From contig NC_034014.1 of assembly GCF_000346465.2 (NCBI RefSeq), forward strand, positions 20,554,367 to 20,618,366: DNA of 64,000 nt. The letters run 5' to 3'. Below the pieces are notes generated by a model. That model was not told the DNA's origin. It did no database searches and saw nothing but the letters and a program-made list of their open reading frames with translations. The stretch comes from Prunus persica (taxonomy: Eukaryota > Streptophyta > Magnoliopsida > Rosales > Rosaceae). The position numbers and the translations under genes were made by a program. Positions 56,735 to 64,000 of the stretch are shown here, piece after piece (positions within the stretch are counted from its first letter, which is position 1; each line of letters starts with the position of its first letter).

Positions 56735-59635
56735 ATGGCGTCAGTTTCAGCAGACCTCCTCATTTGCAAATTTGTAGCTATTCTCGAGAGTGAAGCAGCC
56801 TCCATAGCGGGTGTTGGTGATCATGTTGATGAGATTAAGCGGGAGCTGGAATTCATGAAAGCCTTCTTAGCGAATGCTGACGAGGGCAACAAAGCACACA
56901 CACAAGTAGAGCAAGTGTGGATCGTAAGTGTTCGAGACTTGGTCAATGATGTTGAAAACATCATTGATGAATTCATGTATCACGTGTACGAGCAGCAAAT
57001 TGGCTGTCGATTTGCCAGGTGGATCCACAAAACCATTCACTTTCCAAAGCACCTTTGGTCTAAGCGTAAAATAGCCAACAAGTTACAGAAAATCGCGATG
57101 GCAATTAGAGCTATTACAGAGAGAAGTCAGTGATATTGTGGTGGTGCAGCTGTAGAAGGAAAAAGTACTTCTTCTGAGGATATTCGCAGATGGGTGCAGA
57201 TTCAAGCGGTGTCTTCTCTTTATCATAAGGAGGATGAACTCGTCGGGATTGAAGGTGATAAGAACTTGTTAATAGGATGGCTGACGAACGAAGAGCAACG
57301 CCAAACTGTTGTGTCTGTGGTCGGGATGGGAGGATCGGGGAAGACAACTCTAGTTGCAAGGACTTTCAAAGATGAAATTGTAAAGAGACATTTCGAATGC
57401 TATGCGTGGATTACTATTTCCCAGTCTTATGTGATTGAAGACTTACTTAGAAGATTGATCAAAGAATTCCACAAAGCAAAGAAGGAAGAGTTCCCTGCAG
57501 ACATGAATGCCATGAGTTATAACGAATTGCTGGAGATTTTGGTGAACTACTTGGAGACTAAAAGGTACCTAGTTGTATTGGATGATGTGTGGGATGTCCA
57601 CCTTTGGGAGAAAATAAGGTTTTCATTTCCAGATAAACAACTTGGAAGTCGAGTCATGCTTACAACTCGAAGAGAAGACATAGCATCCTCTTCTTTTGGA
57701 GTTGAAAGCCATGTTCACAAGATTCAACCGCTGGAAAAAGGTGATGCGTGGGAGCTCTTCAGCATGAAAGCATTCTCAAGTTATCCAAACAAATCTTGTT
57801 CACCTGAACTTCTGCCTTTAGCTCGGGAACTTGTGGAGAAGTGTGAAGGTCTACCTCTAGCGATCGTAGCCTTGAGTGGTCTCATGTCTTCTAAGAAGTC
57901 ACTTACAGAGTGGAGCACAGTCTACAACAGCTTAAATTGGCATTTAACAAACAGTCCTTTGCTAGAACCTATGAAGATGCGCATCTTGTTGTTTAGTTTT
58001 AATGATTTGCCATACCGATTGAAGCAATGCTTTCTATATTGTTCACTTTTCCCTGAAGATCATGTGATCTTAAATCTTAGGCTCATCACATTGTGGATCG
58101 CTGAAGGATTTGTTGAACATGTCGAAGGGCTCACGCCAGAAGAAGTTGCAAATAGCTATCTTATGGAACTCTTTTTTCGTAACATGCTACAGCAAAGGTT
58201 TCGAGGACCCCTCCCAGCATGTAAGATGCATGATCTTTTGCGGGAGATTGCCTTGTCTATAGCAAAAGAAGAAAAGTTTTGCACTGTACATGATGGGAGT
58301 GAAACAGTAGAAGAAACTGGAGCACTCCGTTTGTCAATTCAAACAACTAATGGAGAAATTGGATCATGCACAGGTATATCACGGCTTTGTTCGTTTCTCG
58401 TCTTTGCCACTGACTTATCCTCATTCTCTTTACCAAATAAATTTACTTCTGACCTTAAATTGTTGAAGGTTCTAGATTTGGAGGATGTCCCAATTGATAA
58501 TCTGCCAGACAATCTAACATCCTTATTTAATTTAAAATACTTAAATTTGAGTCGAACTCCAATTACGGAGCTTCCGGAATCCATTAGGCAGCTCCACAAC
58601 CTTCAGACCTTGAACATCACGGGGACAAAAATAGAGGCACTTCCAAGAGGGATTTCCAAGTTGCTAAAGTTACGCCATTTACTTATGGGTAGGTTCATTT
58701 CCAGAAAGATAATTGGGGTAAGAATACCATCAAGTATTAGTAAGATGAAGAAATTGCAAACTTTGGAAAATATTGAATCAAAAGGAAACATTATTAGACT
58801 TATTGGAAGTATGACCCAGCTTAAGTTCCTCGGCATTACAAATGTGAAAGAAAGAGACGAGGAGGACCTATGTGCCTCAATTCAAGAGATGAAGGTCCTT
58901 TCCCGCTTGCTTTTATTTGTAGCTGATGGAGAGGAATTTCTTCGAGTTGACGCATTGTCTTCACCGCCTCCCTACCTTGATAGACTTAGATTGGTCGGCA
59001 AACTGGAAAAGGTACCACAACGGTTTTGTTCACTCCACTCTCTCGCATATTTGAATCTGCGTGGGTCTAGACTTGAAGAAGATTTTCTACCTCATATTGA
59101 AGCATTGCCCTCTCTACGTTCTCTTTGGCTTGATAATACCTCTGTTAAGAAAGAGTTATGTTTCAACAGAGGCTTTGTGAAGCTTTGGTATTTGCAGTTT
59201 CAGAATTTCGCATTATTAAATAAGATAACTATAGAAAAAGGGACGATGCCAAATCTTGAGTTCTTAGACATTCGTAGTTGCATGACGTTAGAAACATTGC
59301 CACAGGGTATTGAGCACCTTATTAAACTACGAGGATACAGATTTGATAATGTTTCAGAGAAGTTTAGAGAGTCCATAAAAGGAGGAGGTGTGGATCATCC
59401 AAGGATGCTACTCGTCGACGAGAAATGTAAGAAACATATGTAAGTGTCTTTTATCCTTTCATTGACTTTCCTAAACCTAATGATTTGGAATATTTCCAAA
59501 ATTAATGATTTGGATGTAAAGCCTTATAAATTGTTTGTTATTATAATATCGCTTTTGTCTTTTTATGTATTTTGCAGAAACAAGTCCACCCTGATTGAAG
59601 AATTTACCCATGAGTACTCTTTTTACTCTTTTTGA
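56735..59635 (+). pseudogene. NLR3: full-length CC-NBS-LRR with a single premature stop
   Basis: Exon 1 (56735-59439) and a last exon (59578-59635, after acceptor TTTTGCAG) give 921 in-frame codons. The only lesion is TGA at 57131-57133, between coiled coil and NBS, where NLR1 has an arginine codon. Motifs: MASVSADLLICKFVAILESE; EDVID-like DVENIIDEFMYH; P-loop GMGGSGKTT (about residue 196); YLVVLDDVW; CEGLPLAIVAL; CFLYCSLFPED; KMHDLLREI; then LRRs. The last exon encodes NKSTLIEEFTHEYSF. With the stop, the products would be a 132-residue coiled-coil peptide and, if translation restarted at an internal ATG such as one in the NBS, an NBS-LRR lacking the coiled coil. Whether the stop is fixed, allelic or a sequencing error cannot be told here. 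Confidence 0.9.
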
Positions 59636-59786
59636 AAATCAAATAATACCAAAGTTGATGTTCATAAAATTTCATATGTCGCTTCAACAATGGGCAGGCG
59701 TATGTCGACGATTAGCTTTTAAGATTTGGATCATGGATTCATTTATATTCGGTGTGTTTGTACTTTCTTCTATGTTAATTGTGTTT

Positions 59787-59943
59787 GTAAGAATACCATC
59801 AAGTATTAGTAAGATGAAGAAATTGCAAACTTTGGCATATATTGAATCAGAAGGAAACATTATTAGATTTATTGGAAATATGACCCAGCTTACGTTCCTT
59901 GGCATTACAATGTGAAAGAAAGAGACGAGGAGGACCTATGTGC
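59787..59943 (+). pseudogene. NLR LRR fragment (about 157 bp)
   Basis: Reads RIPSSISKMKKLQTLAYIES then EGNIIRFIGNMTQLTFLGIT, matching NLR3 LRR sequence at about 58722-58875. It is closer to NLR2 at AYIESEGN, so it seems to come from another paralogue. A one-base loss after LGIT shifts the frame. It ends abruptly at CCTATGTGC. Confidence 0.85.
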
Positions 59944-60484
59944 AATGGCAGATCCACATAGGGATAAGAGGGGTCGATTGACCCCTGCAAACCTAGAATC
60001 TACCATAGGAGGCCAAGAACTTAACCCTTGAAAATTCCCTAGAAGGTGTTTGATGAAATGCCACAAAGAGGAAGTAGCCGTAGCACACACTGGTAGCAAG
60101 AAGCTAGCTGCGCGCCTGTGAAGCGCTCACAGCGTCTTTTTTTTTCCTCTACGTCAAAACGACATCATTCCACTTAAGATTTTTTATTTTTTATTTAAAA
60201 AAAACCTGGCCAAAAACGACATCATTTTGGCTTAGGTGTTTAAAAAAAAAAATTACAACTTAGGCAGCAACTCTGCTGCCTAATAAAACCTACGAGTGCA
60301 TCTTGGACGCAAATGTTTCTCTTTCCTCTCTCCTCCCATACAAGAGCAAGTATTTGCTCTTAGATCTATAGCAAATTCTCCTCCATACATATGACTTATT
60401 TGATATTTCTTCTCCCTAGCCAACCTTGGTATGAATTGACTTGATGCCAACTTATTTTTCTCTATTACGTTGAAGATTCTAGGA
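59944..60484. other. Unassigned repeat-like spacer
   Basis: Sequence with two similar blocks (AAAACGACATCATTCC near 60155 and AAAACGACATCATTTTGG near 60213). Probably transposon-derived; no gene or boundary supported. Confidence 0.4.
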
Positions 60485-62391
60485 TCAACAGTATACCTCC
60501 AATGTTGACAATGCCCTTCTATTAGCCATCCTAATCATAATATACATCCTTATTCTCTCAAGGCATGTTAGGATTGGCTTATCCCTTGCATCCATAATGA
60601 CTGCATTGAAGCTTTCACATAGGTTATTTAACAACAAATCACACTTATAGTGTGTTGCAAAATGAGATCTTGACCAATTTCTTGCTGGCCTCTCAATTAG
60701 CCACCCCCAAGCATCTGCATCCTCCTTCTTCATATTATCCATCTCTGCTTCCCACCAAGGAAATGTGGTTGGCCTCGCAGCAGCCCATAGCAAATGTTTC
60801 AGAGCAAGTCCTGTGTGTTGGCCTTTGAAGTTGTTATACAAATGTCTCACGCACATTCTGTGTTTAGCATTTGGTAGAGCTGTTTGCATAGTGGGAATTA
60901 GCCCCTTCTGTTTATTACTTTTAAATTCCCATGCCAAATCATTTTAAATCCCCAAGTCTGCAATTAAGAGTTATAGAAACCATATCCAACTACTTTTGCT
61001 TTCTATTTCAACTATAGCATAGGCCAATGGGAACAAAGGTATGTTCCCATCAATACCAACTGTAGTTAAGATCTGCCCTGAGGAGGGTCCTTTTAAGAGG
61101 TAGCCATCAACACCTACAACAGGCCTACACCCTTCTAAGAAACCATTTTTAGAAGCAGCTAAACAAATATAAATCCGTTCAAACAATGCATCATCACCTG
61201 CTAGTTCAGTTTTAATTACCACAGTACTTCCAAGGTTGATCTTCTTAATTTGCTCTACATAATCCCTTAATCTCTCGTATTGTTCCTTGTACGAACCTTC
61301 AATGACCTTCTTAGCCAATTTTTTTGCCCTATACACTTGGTTATGTATAACATTCATTACATATGTTCCCTCACCTCATCTTGAAGTTGCCCTACATTCC
61401 AATTGGGATTTCTTCTCATCTTATCACAAAATCTTTGTAAAATCCATGTTGAAGTAGCATATCTTAACCTGTCTACTCTGCCACATGTATGATTAGCATG
61501 TATAGCCTTTACTTTAAAAATGGATTCTCTTTATCAATCCTAGATGCATAAAGAACAAATGTACAGTTCCTAGATCCACGACACAGGACCTTCACTCTTC
61601 TCTTGCCATTTTTATCAAATTTCAACAACTTGCCGTTTACAATTGCATACTCCTTTATTGCTTCCTTCAAGTGCTCCCGATTTGCAAATTGCATCTCCAA
61701 ATGAAATTATGGATTTTTAAGGTCAGTAGCTCTCCTATATTGCTTGAACTTTGGTAGGAGAATCCTCTATTTTTTGTCACATGTCGACTGCTATTCTCAT
61801 CATCTGAGGTGTTCCTATCAGAATATAAAGTATCAGAATCTGCCCCATCATCTGATATCTCTCCTGGCCCTTGTGTTTCACTCTCAACATTTACTTCTTC
61901 ATCACAAGGCATATTTATGTCTACATTACAACCTTTCTTTGCCTCCTCATCTTCACTAAAAGCATTATCACTATCCACAAACTCTGAATCTTCTTCTTCT
62001 TCATCAATTGCAGCTTCACAATCTCCAAGAGAAATAACATGCTCATCAGTATCTAAAGCTTCATAACCTCCATCATTTGGTCTTCATTAAATCTCCCATA
62101 GTTGTATTCTTCACTTTGCAAACTAAGCCATTCTACAGATGTTTGAGTCTATGTCTTATCACTTATTTTTTTGTCAGTATAGTATAACACTAACACTCTG
62201 TTACTTGTTATGCAGTCAACCATGTCACATATAACACTGTCATTGTCAATGAGCTTTACATTAGTTTCACCTTTACTATAATACATCTGACAATATATTT
62301 GCAAACATATCTCCTTCTTAGTTAGGTCCACTTTATATCCTAACGCTATACCTATTTTCCTTAAATCCAAGAGTGATAGATAATCATCCAC
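60485..62391 (-). pseudogene. Mutator-like (MULE) transposase, frameshifted and lacking its C-terminus
   Basis: Segments in order are a PB1-like N-terminus (MDDYLSLLDLRKIGIALGYK, 62391-62149), an acidic linker (61978 onwards, GPGEISDDGADSDTLYSDRN), the MuDR DNA-binding region (MQFANREHLKEAIKEYAIVN; VLCRGSRNCTFVLYASRIDK), a transition with FKVKAIHANHTCGRVDRLRY, the MULE catalytic core (GCRPVVGVDGYLLKGPSSGQ; LTTVGIDGNIPLFPLAYAIV) and HRMCVRHLYNNFK plus LLNNLCESFNAVIMDARDKP. Frame changes occur near 61690, 61515, 61360 and 60960. The SWIM zinc finger that should follow is absent and the frame stops at 60485. TIRs and target duplication were not found. The copy is dead. Confidence 0.85.
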
Positions 62392-62787
62392 ACAGTATAT
62401 TCAACATCAATTTTTAAAATCTCTACTCACCTAAATAAGGATAAATCACACTTCAATTAAAGCAAGGATAGTACATACCAAGTGTGCTAGTGTGTGTAAC
62501 TATACAATCAATTGACACAAATCATACCAGTAGGACCACAAACCCTTAAATTCAACCAAGGATAGTAGGACCAAGTATGCACTCAATGTCTGACCAAAAC
62601 ACAAGGTATGCATTCAATGTTGACATAAAGACAAAAGAAAACAGTTTTTTGTTTGCCCAAAAGAGAGACAATAACAAAACCCTCAATTGCTACATAGTTG
62701 GAGCAGACACAGACAGAATTCCAAAACAACATAAAGCAATTAACATATAAAAATGTGCTTCCATTAGCATCGCATATTGTATATTAA
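62392..62787. other. Spacer before assembly gap
   Basis: Possible upstream remnant of the MULE. Two similar blocks near 62545-62620 (GTAGGACCA; CAAGGATAG) suggest short duplications. No gene. Confidence 0.4.
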
Positions 62788-62930
62788 GGGGGGGGGGGGG
62801 GGGGGGGGGGGTCCTAACCACCCGGATTTCAAACCCCTCAAAATTTTCAACAACCCCCTTTGGCCCCCCCAAGGGAAAACCCAAACATTTTGGCCCTAAA
62901 GAACCTTAAACCCCATGGCCCCCAAAAAAA
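62788..62930. other. Homopolymer run and low-quality sequence at a contig edge
   Basis: A run of 24 G (62788-62811) is followed by about 120 bases unusually full of doubled and tripled letters (AACCCCCTTTGG, CCCCCCCAAGGG) up to the Ns. This looks like a failed read end, not real genome sequence; frames across it should be ignored. Confidence 0.8.
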
Positions 62931-63176
62931 NNNNNNNNNNNNNNNNNNNNNNNNNNNNNNNNNNNNNNNNNNNNNNNNNNNNNNNNNNNNNNNNNNNNNN
63001 NNNNNNNNNNNNNNNNNNNNNNNNNNNNNNNNNNNNNNNNNNNNNNNNNNNNNNNNNNNNNNNNNNNNNNNNNNNNNNNNNNNNNNNNNNNNNNNNNNNN
63101 NNNNNNNNNNNNNNNNNNNNNNNNNNNNNNNNNNNNNNNNNNNNNNNNNNNNNNNNNNNNNNNNNNNNNNNNNNNN
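62931..63176. other. Assembly gap (246 N)
   Basis: Unsequenced bases; order and orientation of the last 0.8 kb relative to the rest depend on scaffolding. Confidence 1.
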
Positions 63177-63588
63177 GACAAAATCGACTCAAATGTAGTC
63201 CAATTCCTAGCTTTTGCTATATCTGAAACCTTCAGCAGAAACCCTTTTGTCTGAAAGCTTCATCTTGTTGACTCTTCAGCTTTTTCTTTTCTTGTTTGGT
63301 TCATACCTCTAGTCAAAGTTCTGATGTGTCATAACTCGTATAAGAGAATCTAAAAGAGTAAAAGTCTTTTTTGTCACTCAACTACTCCCTACATGCCCTA
63401 AATTTAACGAAAAAATTGACAGAAGTAACGGTGGGACTAGCTGTTCAAACAAAACTAAAGTTAAAGGACCATGGGTACCATTTTGGAAATTGAGGTACTC
63501 AAATGCAAATCGGGTCAAAGGGGTGACTAATAATACTATTAACCCTATTGGTATTGATTACTCTGGCTTCTCCAATAATACGTATAAT

Positions 63589-63821
63589 TAGTAGTTTAAA
63601 CATTTCACTCAAACAAACCCTAACTATTATAATTCAAAACTTTAAAATAAAGAAAAATAAATCAGTTTTCCAATCTCTGCACTCACAGCCGTCAGCCAAA
63701 AGAAACTAATGGAAACCCAAGAGGGATTAGCTTATTGCACAAATGCAAAGCAACTAAGCCAAACTTCGACAATAAGAAAAGCCACTCAGATGCATAGATT
63801 GTTTTCGATTTAGCTACTATC
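63589..63821. repeat. Dispersed 0.25-kb repeat, copy 2
   Basis: Direct-orientation match to 44622-44870 with scattered differences, 19 kb away and across the assembly gap. The flanking 63177-63588 and 63822-64000 hold no gene that can be supported. Confidence 0.85.
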
Positions 63822-64000
63822 TGTTTGCCCGTTTTGTGTTTACTCCTGTGATGGAAGGGCAAAATTCTCTATCGCCTTGAAAACCATTGACTGGTCAACA
63901 AGCCAACTTTCTTTGGCGTGCGAGTGTGCCACTGCTAGCAATGAAAAATCCTAGTAGACTTCTTTGAAACAGATAACTTGCGCCCCAAGTTACTGATTTC

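Noticed and set aside
1..64000. tRNA, rRNA, snoRNA or miRNA genes
   Set aside because: No cloverleaf with A and B boxes or rRNA-like stretch was recognised by eye. The TGGTATCAGAGC strings are retrotransposon primer binding sites, not tRNA genes. A tRNAscan/Infernal run would be decisive.

Overview
This is nuclear DNA from a flowering plant, almost certainly a eudicot. The genes have plant-type GT-AG introns, and the window holds an SVP-type MADS-box gene, a plant-specific kinesin-14, RPM1-like CC-NBS-LRR genes and typical plant transposons (PIF/Harbinger, CACTA, Mutator, Ty1-copia). The mix is compatible with a woody Rosaceae genome, but genus cannot be fixed by eye. No bacterial operon, CRISPR array, rRNA or convincing tRNA was seen. 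A 246-base N gap preceded by 24 Gs marks an assembly break at 62.8-63.2 kb.

Layout. 0.1-1.8 kb: five 5' exons of a chloroplast-movement kinesin (KAC type, minus strand; the rest lies outside the window). 3.6-7.7 kb: a complete PIF/Harbinger transposon with TAA target duplications, an open DDE transposase and a Myb/SANT ORF broken by one stop. 8.27-8.45 kb: a Mutator-type MITE with a perfect 10-bp target duplication. 10.9-15.2 kb: an intact eight-coding-exon SVP-like gene. 15.9-16.8 kb: a LINE 3' remnant and a short nuclear insertion of plastid atpI. 18.1-21.4 kb: an old, decayed Ty1-copia element with both LTRs, PBS and target duplication.

21.8-59.9 kb is an NLR cluster heavily rebuilt by transposons. 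NLR1 (plus) is intact. NLR2 (minus) is a pseudogene cut in two by a young Ty1-copia element (26784-42623). The 5' LTR of that copia is itself split by a 10.85-kb CACTA transposon (26867-37715). The CACTA carries an intact six-exon Transposase_24 gene, a frameshifted TNP2 gene, arrays of a CpG-rich GCGCGACGAA palindrome, telomere-like repeats, and a captured fragment of a host B3-domain gene that keeps its intron. NLR3 (plus, 56.7-59.6 kb) is full length except for one in-frame stop. Its 5' flank is tandemly duplicated (about 46.7-54.2 and 54.2-56.7 kb), and the two copies were hit independently by a 6.1-kb LTR element carrying an antisense coiled-coil ORF, a solo LTR and a long-armed inverted-repeat element. 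60.5-62.4 kb: a decayed MULE transposase. A 0.25-kb repeat near 44.7 kb recurs at 63.7 kb.

How it fits together. The left third is ordinary single-copy gene space (a cytoskeletal gene and a developmental regulator) with modest transposon load. The right two thirds is a birth-and-death resistance locus: tandem NLR copies, one intact, one nearly intact, one destroyed and one reduced to an LRR scrap. The nesting and LTR divergence give a relative order: copia-1 is old; copia-2 and the 6.1-kb LTR element are young; the CACTA is younger than copia-2. All calls are from reading the sequence; no alignment or database search was run.
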